A stretch of DNA of 64,000 nucleotides, taken from positions 124,001-188,000 of the forward strand of contig NZ_JAAOTJ010000006.1 of the NCBI RefSeq assembly GCF_011297335.1, written 5' to 3'. The notes under the pieces are model-generated. The model was not told where the DNA came from. It searched no databases and saw nothing but the letters and a program-made list of their open reading frames with translations. The position numbers and the translations under genes are program-made. The stretch comes from Catellatospora methionotrophica (GTDB lineage: Bacteria; Actinomycetota; Actinomycetes; Mycobacteriales; Micromonosporaceae). Positions 1 to 7,596 of the stretch are shown piece after piece. Numbering within the stretch: position 1 is the stretch's first letter; each line of letters starts with the position of its first letter.

Positions 1-40
1 GGGCAGATCCGGCGATCCCGACTCCGGCAGGACAGATGTC

Positions 41-670
41 CTAGGCCTTGGTGGGAACGACCGGGTCACCGATCTTGACCTGCGGGTTCGGCATGCGCAT
101 GCGGCGGAAGGTGATCCCGCGCATGACCGCGTACATGTACAGCGAGCCCATACGCTGGGTGGTCTTGGGGTAGTTCGCCTTGATCAGCTTCTTGATCTTC
201 CGGCAGATCAGGATGCTGTCCACGATCACGGCCAGCGCCAGCAGCAGCCAGATGATGTTCGCGGCGAGCGCGATGCGCGGGTCGCGGACCTGGATCAGGA
301 AGAAGATCAGGAATGCGCCGCCGAAGAACCAGGTGCCGACGGTACGCCGGGAGTCGACGTAGTCGCGCACCAGCCGCCGCTCCGGTCCCTTGTCCCGGGG
401 CAGCAGGAAGCGCTCGTCGCCCGCCTTCATGCCGGCCATGGACTCGGCCCGCTCGGAGCGCATCTTCTCGCGCGAGCGCTTCATCGCCTCGCGGCGGTTC
501 GCCGGCGGCGGCTCGGCCTTGCGGCGCTGGGCCTCGGTGCGCTTGGGCGTCGCCTTGCCCTTGCCGGGCGTGTGGGAGCGCGACGCGCGCACGATCTCCG
601 AGGCGGCCTCGGGCTCAGCACCCGTGGTCGCGGCGGAAACGTCGGTGGTCTTGCGGGAGAACAACGGCAC
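41..670 (-). CDS. DUF3043 membrane protein
   Basis: 209-residue protein. The first ~105 residues are highly charged and lysine/arginine rich (SREKMRSERAE region near 65-77), followed by two hydrophobic segments at about 112-127 and 135-156 and a basic C-terminal tail. This is the layout of the actinobacterial DUF3043 family (Rv2206 in M. tuberculosis), whose function is unknown. I chose the GTG at 668-670, which begins VPLFSRKT, because upstream sequence in frame is low-complexity Gly/Arg translation of a C-rich intergenic tract. The gene sits downstream of murA on the same strand, separated from it by 324 bp that hold a long palindrome and a G-run tract. Confidence 0.85.
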   Translation of the reverse strand: MPLFSRKTTDVSAATTGAEPEAASEIVRASRSHTPGKGKATPKRTEAQRRKAEPPPANRREAMKRSREKMRSERAESMAGMKAGDERFLLPRDKGPERRLVRDYVDSRRTVGTWFFGGAFLIFFLIQVRDPRIALAANIIWLLLALAVIVDSILICRKIKKLIKANYPKTTQRMGSLYMYAVMRGITFRRMRMPNPQVKIGDPVVPTKA

Positions 671-994
671 GCAGCAAGGGTAGCCGACCCGGCGGCGCAC
701 CCGACGCCCACCGCGTCGCGCCCTGTGACGAACAGCTCCCCACCCACCCCGCCCCTGCCCACCGCCCCACCCCGCGCCCGCTCCACCCGCCTCACCGAGC
801 CTGCTCCCCCCGCGCGCCCCACCGCCCCCGAACCGCCCCCGAACCGCCCCCACCCCGGTCGCGCCCACCGGGCCGCAAATAGACGTTGGCCTATCTGGAT
901 GAGTTTTTGGCGATCGAACTCATCCAGATAGGCCAACGTCTATGTAAAACGGGTTGCCCGACGGCGATCGGACGGGCGGGCCGGTGGGGTCGGG
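671..994. other. Intergenic region with C-rich tract and palindrome
   Basis: This 324-bp gap between murA and the DUF3043 gene has no convincing gene. From about 735 to 860 the + strand is almost pure C with few G runs, so the other strand, which is the coding strand of both neighbours, carries repeated G4-G5 runs (817-858) separated by short loops, a pattern able to form a G-quadruplex. At 879-943 lies a 65-bp palindrome described separately. Open frames that cross here are compositional artefacts. Confidence 0.7.
879..943. repeat. Palindrome family A, copy 1 (65 bp)
   Basis: Arms 879-905 and 917-943 are 27-bp perfect inverted repeats around an 11-nt loop. The outer 16 bp of each arm read ATAGACGTTGGCCTAT and are shared, with one C/T change that is matched on both arms, with the second copy at 7249-7313. 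The inner part of the arm is different from copy 2 but still pairs. It lies 52 bp after the murA stop codon, so it may end murA transcription, but there is no T-run on the outgoing side and its size is greater than an ordinary terminator. Confidence 0.9.
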
Positions 995-2323
995 TCAGCG
1001 GGAGACGGTGGCGCCGAGGTTGGCGAGCTTGGCCTCGAAGTCCTCGTAGCCGCGGTTGATCAGGTCGACGCCGTGCACCCGCGAGGTGCCCTCGGCGGCC
1101 AGGGCCGCGATGAGGTGGCTGAAGCCCGCCCGCAGGTCGGGGATGACCAGGTCGGTCGCGTGCAGCTTGGCCGGGCCGGCGATGACGGCGCTGTGGCGGA
1201 AGCCCATCCGGCCGAAACGGCACGGGGTGCCGCCCAGGCAGTCCTGGAAGACCTGGATGTGCGCGCCCATCTGGTTCAGCGCGCTGGTGTAGCCGAAGCG
1301 CTTCTCGTACACCGTCTCGTGCACCACGGACAGGCCGTTGGCCTGGGTCAGCGCCACGACCAGCGGCTGCTGCCAGTCGGTCATGAAACCGGGGTGAACG
1401 TCGGTCTCCAGCGCCACGGGGCGCAGGTCGCCACCGGGGTGCCAGAAGCGGATGCCGCCGTCGACCGGGTTGTCGTCGATCTCGAACTCGCCGCCGATCG
1501 ACCGGAACACGTTGAGGTACGTGGTCATGTCGGCCTGGCGGGCGCCCTTGACGGTGATGTCGCCCTTGGTGGCCAGCGCGGCCGAGGCCCAGCTCGCGGC
1601 CTCGATGCGGTCGGGGATGGGCCGGTGCGAGAAGCCGCCCAGGCGCGGCACGCCCTGGATCTCGATCACCCGGTTGGTGTGCACCTTGATGATCGCGCCC
1701 ATCTTCTGCAGGATGCAGATCAGGTCGATGATCTCGGGCTCGACCGCGGCGTTGCTCAGCTCGGTGACACCCTCGGCGAGCACGGCGGTGAGCAGGATCT
1801 GCTCGGTCGCGCCGACCGACGGGTAGTCCAGCTCGTACTTGATGCCGTGCAGGCCGTCCGGGGCCGACAGGTGCAGGCCTTCCGGGGTCTTGTCGACGAC
1901 GGCACCGAAGCGCCGCAGCGCCTCCAGGTGGTAGTCGATGGGGCGCGGGCCGATGTGGCAGCCGCCCAGGTCCGGGATGAACGCGTGGCCGAGCCGGTGC
2001 AGCAGCGGGCCGCACAGCAGGATCGGGATGCGGCTGGACCCGGCGTGCACGTTGATCTCGTCGACACCGGCGCGCTCGACGTTGGACGGGTCGAACCGCA
2101 GCTCGCCGTCGAGGGCGCCGTTGGTCACCTTGACGCCGTGCAGCTCCAGCAGGCCGCGCACGATCTCGACGTCGCGGATGCGCGGGACGTCGTACATCGT
2201 GCTCGGACTCTCGCCCAGCACGGTCGCGACCATGGCTTTGGAGACCAGGTTCTTGGCCCCGCGAACCCGCACCTCGCCCTTGAGCGGGCTACCTCCGCTG
2301 ACGATGAGCACGTCGTCCGACAA
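995..2323 (-). CDS. murA: UDP-N-acetylglucosamine 1-carboxyvinyltransferase (MurA)
   Basis: 442-residue EPSP-synthase-fold enzyme of the first committed step of peptidoglycan synthesis: transfer of enolpyruvate from PEP to UDP-GlcNAc in the cytoplasm. Visible active-site landmarks are RGAKN at 21-25 (Lys/Asn pair) and the loop GGCHIGPRPID with the nucleophile-position Cys at 122, which predicts fosfomycin sensitivity. The region HPGFMTDWQQP carries the catalytic Asp. The TTG at 2321-2323 is the preferred start: a perfect AGGAGG lies 5-6 nt upstream, and the alternative ATG at 2369-2371 would add 16 residues before the normal N-terminus. Full length for the family. Confidence 0.93.
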   Translation of the reverse strand: MSDDVLIVSGGSPLKGEVRVRGAKNLVSKAMVATVLGESPSTMYDVPRIRDVEIVRGLLELHGVKVTNGALDGELRFDPSNVERAGVDEINVHAGSSRIPILLCGPLLHRLGHAFIPDLGGCHIGPRPIDYHLEALRRFGAVVDKTPEGLHLSAPDGLHGIKYELDYPSVGATEQILLTAVLAEGVTELSNAAVEPEIIDLICILQKMGAIIKVHTNRVIEIQGVPRLGGFSHRPIPDRIEAASWASAALATKGDITVKGARQADMTTYLNVFRSIGGEFEIDDNPVDGGIRFWHPGGDLRPVALETDVHPGFMTDWQQPLVVALTQANGLSVVHETVYEKRFGYTSALNQMGAHIQVFQDCLGGTPCRFGRMGFRHSAVIAGPAKLHATDLVIPDLRAGFSHLIAALAAEGTSRVHGVDLINRGYEDFEAKLANLGATVSR

Positions 2324-2419
2324 GGCGACCTCCTGGGTATGGCGCGAGTGAAAAGCAAACCCCGGCAGCATAGCGCTGCGTGATGTGTGACGGAATACAC
2401 GGCAAGCTTAAATGAGTAC

Positions 2420-2446
2420 GAGCGCCGCGATTCGGGCGCGGCGCTC
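2420..2446 (-). terminator. Hairpin downstream of nadA
   Basis: Ten-base perfect inverted repeat (GAGCGCCGCG, arms 2420-2429 and 2437-2446) around a 7-nt loop, 21 bp beyond the nadA stop codon on the minus strand. No U-tract follows, as is common in GC-rich actinomycetes. Confidence 0.55.
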
Positions 2447-2467
2447 GCACGGAGAGTTACCGGTTGC

Positions 2468-3619
2468 CTACGGCAGGGCCAGCATCTGGTCCAGGGCGAC
2501 CCGGGCGTGGTGCGCGGTGTCGGGGTCGACCGTGATCTGGTTCGGCACCCGCCCCGCGACCAGCTCCTCCAGCGCCCAGACCAGGTGCGGCAGGTCGATC
2601 CGATTCATCGTGGAGCAGTAGCAGACCGTCTTCTCCAGGAACATGACCTGCTTGTCCGGGTGCGCGGCGGCCAGGCGGCGGACCAGGTTCAGCTCCGTGC
2701 CCACGGCCCACGCCGAGCCGGGCTCGGCAGCCTCCAGCTTCTTGATGATGTACTCCGTCGAACCGACGTAGTCGGCCGCGGTGACCACCTCGTGGCGGCA
2801 CTCCGGGTGCACCAGGATGTTGACGCCCGGCACCTGCTCGCGCATGGCCAGCACGTTCTCCAGGGTGAACCGGCCGTGCACCGAGCAGTGCCCGCGCCAC
2901 AGGATCATCTTGGCGTCGCGCAGCTGCTGGTCGGTCAGCCCGCCGTTCGGCTTGTGCGGGTCGTAGAGCACGCAGTCGTCGAGCGAGTAGCCCATCTCCA
3001 GCACCGCGGTGTTGCGCCCCAGGTGCTGGTCGGGCAGGAACAGGACCTTCTCGCCCTTCGCGTATGCCCAGTCGAGGGCGCGCTTGGCGTTGGAGGAGGT
3101 GCAGACCACGCCGCCGTTACGGCCGACGAAGCCCTTGATGTCGGCGGAGGAGTTCATATAGGTGACGGGCACCACATCATCGGCGATGCCCAGGTCGCTC
3201 AGCACATCCCAGCACTGCTCGACCTGCTCCAGCACGGCCATGTCGGCCATGGAGCAGCCCGCGGCCAGGTCCGGCAGGACCACGCGCTGGGCCTCGGTGG
3301 TGAGGATGTCGGCGGACTCGGCCATGAAGTGCACGCCGCAGAACACGATGAACTCGGCGTCGGGCCGTGCCGCGGCCTCGCGGGCCAGCTTGAAGGAGTC
3401 GCCGGTCACGTCGGCGAACTGGATGACCTCGTCGCGCTGGTAGTGGTGGCCGAGGACGAAGACCCGGTCGCCGAGCGCGGCCTTGGCGGCGGCGGCACGC
3501 TCGACCAGACCGGGGTCGCTGGGCGCGGGCAGGTCACCCGGGCAGTCGACGCCGCGTTCGGAGTTCGAGTCCTTGCCGCGGCCGAGCAGCAGCAGTACGG
3601 GAGCAGTCACGCCTCCCAT
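2468..3619 (-). CDS. nadA: Quinolinate synthase (NadA)
   Basis: 383-residue enzyme that condenses iminoaspartate with dihydroxyacetone phosphate to quinolinate in de novo NAD synthesis. Three pseudo-repeated domains are recognisable from GHHYQRDEVIQFAD, CGVHFMAESADI, HPECRHEV and CYCSTMNRIDLPH. The three cysteines that ligate the family's single [4Fe-4S] cluster are in the CGVHFM, HPEC and CYCSTM motifs. I took the ATG at 3617-3619 (MGGVTAP); a GTG three codons inside is an alternative. nadB and nadC are not in the window; the gene is divergent from glycerate kinase across 255 bp that contain a 20-bp direct repeat. Confidence 0.95.
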   Translation of the reverse strand: MGGVTAPVLLLLGRGKDSNSERGVDCPGDLPAPSDPGLVERAAAAKAALGDRVFVLGHHYQRDEVIQFADVTGDSFKLAREAAARPDAEFIVFCGVHFMAESADILTTEAQRVVLPDLAAGCSMADMAVLEQVEQCWDVLSDLGIADDVVPVTYMNSSADIKGFVGRNGGVVCTSSNAKRALDWAYAKGEKVLFLPDQHLGRNTAVLEMGYSLDDCVLYDPHKPNGGLTDQQLRDAKMILWRGHCSVHGRFTLENVLAMREQVPGVNILVHPECRHEVVTAADYVGSTEYIIKKLEAAEPGSAWAVGTELNLVRRLAAAHPDKQVMFLEKTVCYCSTMNRIDLPHLVWALEELVAGRVPNQITVDPDTAHHARVALDQMLALP

Positions 3620-3718
3620 CGTCGCACCAACCGGGCACGGCAGGCGCGCCCCCATGACTGTGGCCTGCCCCACGGCGGGCACCTGCCACACCCTCGCCGG
3701 AGCAATCCGCCGGAACAG

Positions 3719-3776
3719 GCGTGCCGCGCACGTGGGCCGGGCATAGGGGCGGGATGGCGTGCCGCGCACGTGGGCC
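3719..3776. repeat. 20-bp direct repeat containing CACGTG
   Basis: The 20-mer beginning GCGTGCCGCGCACG occurs at 3719-3738 and again at 3757-3776, identical, with a 38-bp period. Each unit contains the inverted pair GTGC-CGC-GCAC and the palindrome CACGTG. It lies in the divergent promoter region of nadA and the glycerate kinase gene, so it could be a tandem operator; no binding protein can be named from sequence. Confidence 0.75.
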
Positions 3777-3874
3777 AGGTAACCGGGCCGGGGCAGGCGT
3801 TCGCGGCGCTGGGGCGTGGGACGGGGCCGCGCCGGTCGCCCACCCGGCCGGGGCGGGTCACTATCGTGCAGCCC

Positions 3875-5071
3875 ATGCGAGTGCTGATCTGTCCCGACAA
3901 GTTCGCCGGCACACTCACCGCGGTCGAGGCCGCGCAGGCCGTCGCCGACGGCTGGCACGAGACCGCCCCGGCCGACGAGCTGATCTGCCGTCCCATCGCC
4001 GACGGCGGGCCGGGCTTCGTCGAGGTGCTGCACGCCTCGATCGGCGGAGACCTGATCGAGGTCGACACGACCGACCCGCTGGGCCGCCCGGTGCTCGGCG
4101 CAGTGCTGCTCACCGGCGACGCCTCGGCCACCGCGTACGTGGAGAGCGCACAGGCCTGCGGCCTGCACCTGGTCGAGCCGGGGGAGCGGGACCCGAAGGT
4201 CACCTCGTCGTACGGCCTGGGCGCGCTGATCACGGCGGCGATCGAGAACGGGGCCCGGCGCGTGGTGATCGGCCTGGGCGGCTCGGCCACCAACGACGGC
4301 GGCGCGGGCCTGCTCGCCGCCCTCGGCGCGGTCGGCCTCGACGCCGCAGGCGAGCCCCTGGCCCCGGGCAGCGCAGCCCTGACCACCTGCACCTCCCTAG
4401 CCCTCGCCGCCGCCACCCAGATCCCGGCCGTCGCCCAGAGCGTGGACGGCGTGGGGCTCCAGGCCGGTGCGGGCCTGGTGCCCGCCGGGGTCGAACTGAT
4501 CGCCGCGACGGACGTCGACAACCCGCTGACCGGCCTGCACGGCGCGTCCGCGGTGTACGGCCCGCAGAAGGGCGCCACCTCCCAAGACGTGACGCTGCTC
4601 GACGCCGCCCTGGCGAACTGGGCGGCGGTGCTGGAACGGGAACTGCCGGGCTGCCCGGCCAAGCTCGCCGAACTGCCCGGCGGCGGCGCGGCGGGCGGCC
4701 TCGGCGCGGCGATCCTGGCGCTCGGCGGCACGGTCTCCTCGGGCATCGACCTGGTACGTGAGCTGACCGGCCTGGACGAGGTGCTGGAGAACGCCGACCT
4801 GGTGATCACCGGCGAGGGCTCGTTCGACCACCAGTCCCTGCGCGGCAAGGCGATCTCCGGCCTGGCGGGAGCCGCCCGTGACCTGGGCGTCCCGTGTGTG
4901 GTGCTCGCGGGCCGGGTCACCACCGGCCGCCGCGAGCAGGGTGCGGCCGGTGTCACCGAGGCGTACGCCCTGGTGGACCACTTCGGCAGCGTCGACCTCG
5001 CCCTCGCCGAACCTGCCCGCGGCCTGCGCGAACTAGCCACCCGCCTCGCCCGCCAGTGGTCCCGGCGTTGA
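3875..5071 (+). CDS. Glycerate kinase
   Basis: 398-residue member of the glycerate kinase type-1 family (GarK/GlxK), which phosphorylates glycerate with ATP to feed lower glycolysis. The N-terminal signature MRVLICPDKFAGTLTA and the motif IADGGPGFVE are characteristic, as are the internal GLGGSATNDGGAG (about 130-142), GPQKGAT and ITGEGSFDHQS segments. The ATG at 3875 is chosen because it directly starts the family N-terminus; there is no clear Shine-Dalgarno sequence, so translation may be leaderless. The stop codon is overlapped by a family B palindrome at 5070. Confidence 0.9.
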   Translation: MRVLICPDKFAGTLTAVEAAQAVADGWHETAPADELICRPIADGGPGFVEVLHASIGGDLIEVDTTDPLGRPVLGAVLLTGDASATAYVESAQACGLHLVEPGERDPKVTSSYGLGALITAAIENGARRVVIGLGGSATNDGGAGLLAALGAVGLDAAGEPLAPGSAALTTCTSLALAAATQIPAVAQSVDGVGLQAGAGLVPAGVELIAATDVDNPLTGLHGASAVYGPQKGATSQDVTLLDAALANWAAVLERELPGCPAKLAELPGGGAAGGLGAAILALGGTVSSGIDLVRELTGLDEVLENADLVITGEGSFDHQSLRGKAISGLAGAARDLGVPCVVLAGRVTTGRREQGAAGVTEAYALVDHFGSVDLALAEPARGLRELATRLARQWSRR

Positions 5072-5130
5072 TCGCTGTTTGAGGTCAAAACCTATGGTCA
5101 GACCGCAGTTTCTGACACGAGATAGCGATC
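5070..5130. repeat. Palindrome family B, copy 1 (61 bp, degenerate)
   Basis: 61-bp element bounded by GATC at both ends, with the first GATC overlapping the TGA stop of the glycerate kinase gene. It shares outer GATCGCTGTTTG and the core CAGACCGCAG with the copies at 27797-27857 and 56283-56343, all exactly 61 bp. The arms of this copy pair only partly (GATCGCT and GTCA segments), so it looks like a decayed member. Confidence 0.75.
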
Positions 5131-5227
5131 ATCACCGCGCTCCGCCCCACCAAGGCCGCGCCTAGCGCCGGGCGGGCGGCTGGACGACATGGGGCGAACG
5201 CTAGTTGCGCGTGCATTGAATGCGTAA

Positions 5228-5268
5228 GCATAAGATGCGTTCACATTTACTGCATCTGCATGTTATGC
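5228..5268. promoter_or_regulatory. Nested inverted repeats upstream of the MarR gene
   Basis: An AT-rich island directly before the MarR start contains GCATAA (5228-5233) paired with TTATGC (5263-5268), and inside it AGATGC (5233-5238) paired with GCATCT (5252-5257). Nested dyads overlapping the promoter of a MarR gene are typical of autoregulatory operators; this is inference. Confidence 0.5.
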
Positions 5269-5276
5269 TCGCGGGC

Positions 5277-5654
5277 ATGCCCGACGAGGTGGCGGTGAAG
5301 GCGTGGCGTGAACTGTCCCGGCAGTACGCGGCACTGTCCTGCGCGCTGGAGAGTGCGCTGCAGGATCAGCACCAGCTCGGCATGAGCGAGTTCGAGGTGC
5401 TGGACCGCCTGGTCGACGGCGGCGAGTGCGCCACCGGCCTGCGGATGCAGGAGCTCGGCGAGCAGATCCACCTCAGCCAGAGCGCGCTGTCGCGCACGGT
5501 CGCGCGGCTGGAGAAGGACGGCCTGGTGGAGCGCAAACTCTGCACCTCCGACCGGCGCGGGGTGTTCGTGCACCCCACCGACGCCGGGCGGGAACGGCAC
5601 GCCGAGGCGCGGCCCACGCACCGCGCAGTCGTGAACACCACACTGGGGCAGTAG
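5277..5654 (+). CDS. MarR-family transcriptional regulator
   Basis: 125-residue winged-helix regulator. The DNA-binding region is clear: MSEFEVLDRLVDGG, then LRMQELGEQIHLSQSALSRT as helix-turn-helix, and the wing with the DRRGVFVHPTDAGRE motif. The C-terminal dimerisation helix is shorter than in most MarR proteins (about 140-150 residues). The start is taken at ATG 5277 (MPDEVAV) since sequence further upstream in the same frame is AT-rich promoter DNA with inverted repeats. No effector or neighbouring target such as an efflux pump is adjacent, so the ligand is unknown. Confidence 0.85.
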   Translation: MPDEVAVKAWRELSRQYAALSCALESALQDQHQLGMSEFEVLDRLVDGGECATGLRMQELGEQIHLSQSALSRTVARLEKDGLVERKLCTSDRRGVFVHPTDAGRERHAEARPTHRAVVNTTLGQ

Positions 5655-5740
5655 CCCGTGAGGCGCTCTGGGGAATCAAACCGGGGCGCGCTAGCGTTAC
5701 CTCGAAGGATTATCAGCACTTCACGCTTGGGGAGCACCAC

Positions 5741-6109
5741 GTGACGACGCCAGACATCTCGACGACCGACAGCAAGACGGACGCCACCGGCATCAACCTC
5801 ACCGAGGTCGCGGCCGGCAAGGTCAAGGCTCTGCTGGAGCAGGAGGGTCGCGACGACCTCCGGCTGCGGGTCGCGGTCCAGCCCGGTGGCTGCTCCGGCC
5901 TGCGTTACCAGCTCTTCTTCGATGAGCGCGAGCTCGACGGCGACGTCGTGCACGAGTTCAACGGTGTCGAGGTCGTGGTCGACCGGATGAGCGCGCCGTA
6001 CCTGGCGGGCGCGACCGTCGACTTCGCCGACCGCATCGACGCCCAGGGTTTCACCATCGACAACCCGAACGCGGGCGGCTCCTGCGCCTGCGGTGACTCG
6101 TTCCACTGA
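5741..6109 (+). CDS. Iron-sulfur cluster insertion protein (IscA/ErpA type)
   Basis: 122-residue A-type carrier of the HesB/IscA family, which delivers Fe-S clusters to apo-proteins. The three conserved cysteines are present: one in QPGGCSGLRY (near residue 51) and two in the C-terminal GGSCACGDSFH. A GTG start at 5741 follows GGGGAG with 7-8 nt spacing; the first 20 residues are a variable acidic/Thr-rich extension. Its position next to nadA (an Fe-S enzyme) and near the oxidase genes matches the Rv2204c locus of M. tuberculosis. Confidence 0.92.
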   Translation: MTTPDISTTDSKTDATGINLTEVAAGKVKALLEQEGRDDLRLRVAVQPGGCSGLRYQLFFDERELDGDVVHEFNGVEVVVDRMSAPYLAGATVDFADRIDAQGFTIDNPNAGGSCACGDSFH

Positions 6110-6150
6110 TAGTCAGAGCAACACGGCGCCCGCTGTGGGCGACGACACAA

Positions 6151-6179
6151 GCGGCACTCCGGCCACGCTGGAGTGCCGC
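6151..6179 (+). terminator. Terminator after the IscA-type gene
   Basis: Perfect 10-bp stem (GCGGCACTCC, 6151-6160 with 6170-6179) and 9-nt loop, 42 bp after the stop codon, followed by a short TGTCGTAT stretch. Confidence 0.7.
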
Positions 6180-6242
6180 TGTCGTATGTGCGTCAACCGG
6201 TACGCTTTCCGCGCCCATCTTTCGCCGACCTGAAGGTCAACC

Positions 6243-7217
6243 ATGAAGATCTGCGTTACCGGATCGATCGCCACGGATCACCTGATGCACTTCCCGGGCC
6301 GCTTCGCGGACCAGCTCATCGCCGACCAGCTGGACAAGGTCTCGCTGTCGTTCCTGGTCGACGACCTCGTGATCCGCCGTGGCGGCGTGGCGGCCAACAT
6401 CGCCTTCGGCATGGCCAAGCTGGGCCTGCGCCCCGCCCTGGTCGGCGCGGTCGGCGCGGACTTCGCCGACTACCGCTCCTGGCTGGAGCGCCACGGCGTC
6501 GACTGTGACTCGGTGCACGTCAGTGAGGTGGCGCACACCGCCCGCTTCGTCTGCACCACCGACGAGGACCTGTGCCAGGTCGCCTCGTTCTACGCCGGTG
6601 CGATGAGCGAGGCCCGCAACATCGAGCTGTCCCCGGTGCACCACCGCCTCGACGGCCTCGACCTGGTCATCGTCGGCGCGAACGACCCGGTGGCGATGGT
6701 GCGCCACTCGCAGGAGTGCCGCGACCGGGGGTACGCCTTCGCCGCCGACCCGTCGCAGCAGTTGGCCCGGATGGGCGGCGAGGACGTGCTGCAGCTCATC
6801 GAGGGCGCGGAGTTCCTGCTCACCAACGAGTACGAGAACTCGCTGCTGGAGCAGAAGACCGGCCTGACCTCCGACCAGGTGCTGGAGCGGGTCAAGGTGC
6901 GGGTCACCACGCTGGGCAAGAACGGCGTGCGCATCACCGGACGCGACTTCGCGCCGATCCTGGTGCCGGTCGCCCGCGAGATCCACGCGTACGACCCGAC
7001 CGGTGTCGGCGACGGCTTCCGGGCGGGGTTCTTCGCCGCGCTGTCCTGGGGACTGGGGCTGGAGCGGGCCGCGCAGGTCGGCGCGCTGCTGGCCACGCTG
7101 GTCCTGGAGACGGTCGGCACCCAGGAGTACGAGGTCGACGCGGACAACTTCCTCAAGCGCCTGGCCGAGTCCTACGGCGAATCCGCCGCCGCGGACATCC
7201 GCCCCCACCTGAACTGA
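6243..7217 (+). CDS. PfkB-family carbohydrate/adenosine kinase
   Basis: 324-residue ribokinase-fold kinase. The N-terminal MKICVTGSIATDHLMHFPGR, the RRGGVAANIAFGMAKLG sugar-binding motif (about 40-57) and the C-terminal ATP/anion-hole signature DPTGVGDGFRAGF (about 252-264) are intact. By sequence style and gene order (between an IscA-type gene and ctaC) it corresponds to M. tuberculosis Rv2202c, characterised as adenosine kinase; substrate here is therefore probably adenosine, but other PfkB substrates cannot be excluded. ATG start with AAGGTC upstream. Confidence 0.85.
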   Translation: MKICVTGSIATDHLMHFPGRFADQLIADQLDKVSLSFLVDDLVIRRGGVAANIAFGMAKLGLRPALVGAVGADFADYRSWLERHGVDCDSVHVSEVAHTARFVCTTDEDLCQVASFYAGAMSEARNIELSPVHHRLDGLDLVIVGANDPVAMVRHSQECRDRGYAFAADPSQQLARMGGEDVLQLIEGAEFLLTNEYENSLLEQKTGLTSDQVLERVKVRVTTLGKNGVRITGRDFAPILVPVAREIHAYDPTGVGDGFRAGFFAALSWGLGLERAAQVGALLATLVLETVGTQEYEVDADNFLKRLAESYGESAAADIRPHLN

Positions 7218-7248
7218 CCCACTGCACCCGCCGCGCCGCCCGTTTTTC

Positions 7249-7313
7249 ATAGACGCTGGCCTATTACATCGAATTCGAGCGCCGGATTTTCGATGTGATA
7301 GGCCAGCGTCTAT
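7249..7313. repeat. Palindrome family A, copy 2 (65 bp)
   Basis: Arms 7249-7273 and 7289-7313 pair with a single T-G position around a 15-nt loop. The outer 16 bp are ATAGACGCTGGCCTAT and its complement, as in copy 1 at 879-943; the inner 9 bp (TACATCGAA) are unrelated to copy 1 yet remain complementary. It sits 31 bp after the kinase stop and 55 bp from the convergent tusA-like stop, where it could serve as a two-way terminator. Confidence 0.9.
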
Positions 7314-7368
7314 TTCGAGAGGGTGGGAGCGCGAGCACCGGCGGCGGACGGGCGGAGGCGCGGGCGGG

Positions 7369-7596
7369 TCAGGTGAGGCGGCGGACGTCGTAGGCGGGGG
7401 AGCCGTCGACGGTGGTCGCGCCGATGTACTGCTGGGCGCGCATGCGGCACCAGGCGGGGATGTCCACGGCGGCGGCGGGGTCGTCGGCGAGCACTCGGAT
7501 GATCGTGCCGACGGGCACCGTGGGCAGGTGCTTGGCGAGGGCGATGACCGGTAGTGGGCAGCGCTGGCCGAGGCAGTTCAGGACGTCGGGGGTCAC
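7369..7596 (-). CDS. TusA/SirA-family sulfurtransferase
   Basis: 75-residue protein with the family motif CLGQRCPLPVIALAKHL (CPxP cysteine near residue 14) and the conserved LADDPAAAVDIPAWCR segment. TusA-like proteins accept persulfide sulfur from a cysteine desulfurase and pass it to acceptor pathways. The GTG start at 7594-7596 overlaps the stop codon of the upstream cysteine desulfurase gene by 4 bases (GTGA), so the two are translationally coupled and very likely work as donor and acceptor. Confidence 0.88.
   Translation of the reverse strand: MTPDVLNCLGQRCPLPVIALAKHLPTVPVGTIIRVLADDPAAAVDIPAWCRMRAQQYIGATTVDGSPAYDVRRLT

Noticed and set aside
879-943. Insertion-sequence terminal repeats
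   Set aside because: No transposase or target-site duplication is seen and the arms are adjacent, not at the ends of a larger element; a non-autonomous element remains possible.
2387-3874. N-terminal extension of the glycerate kinase frame across nadA
   Set aside because: The upstream part is antisense to nadA and has no domain; the kinase begins at the conserved MRVLICPDK.
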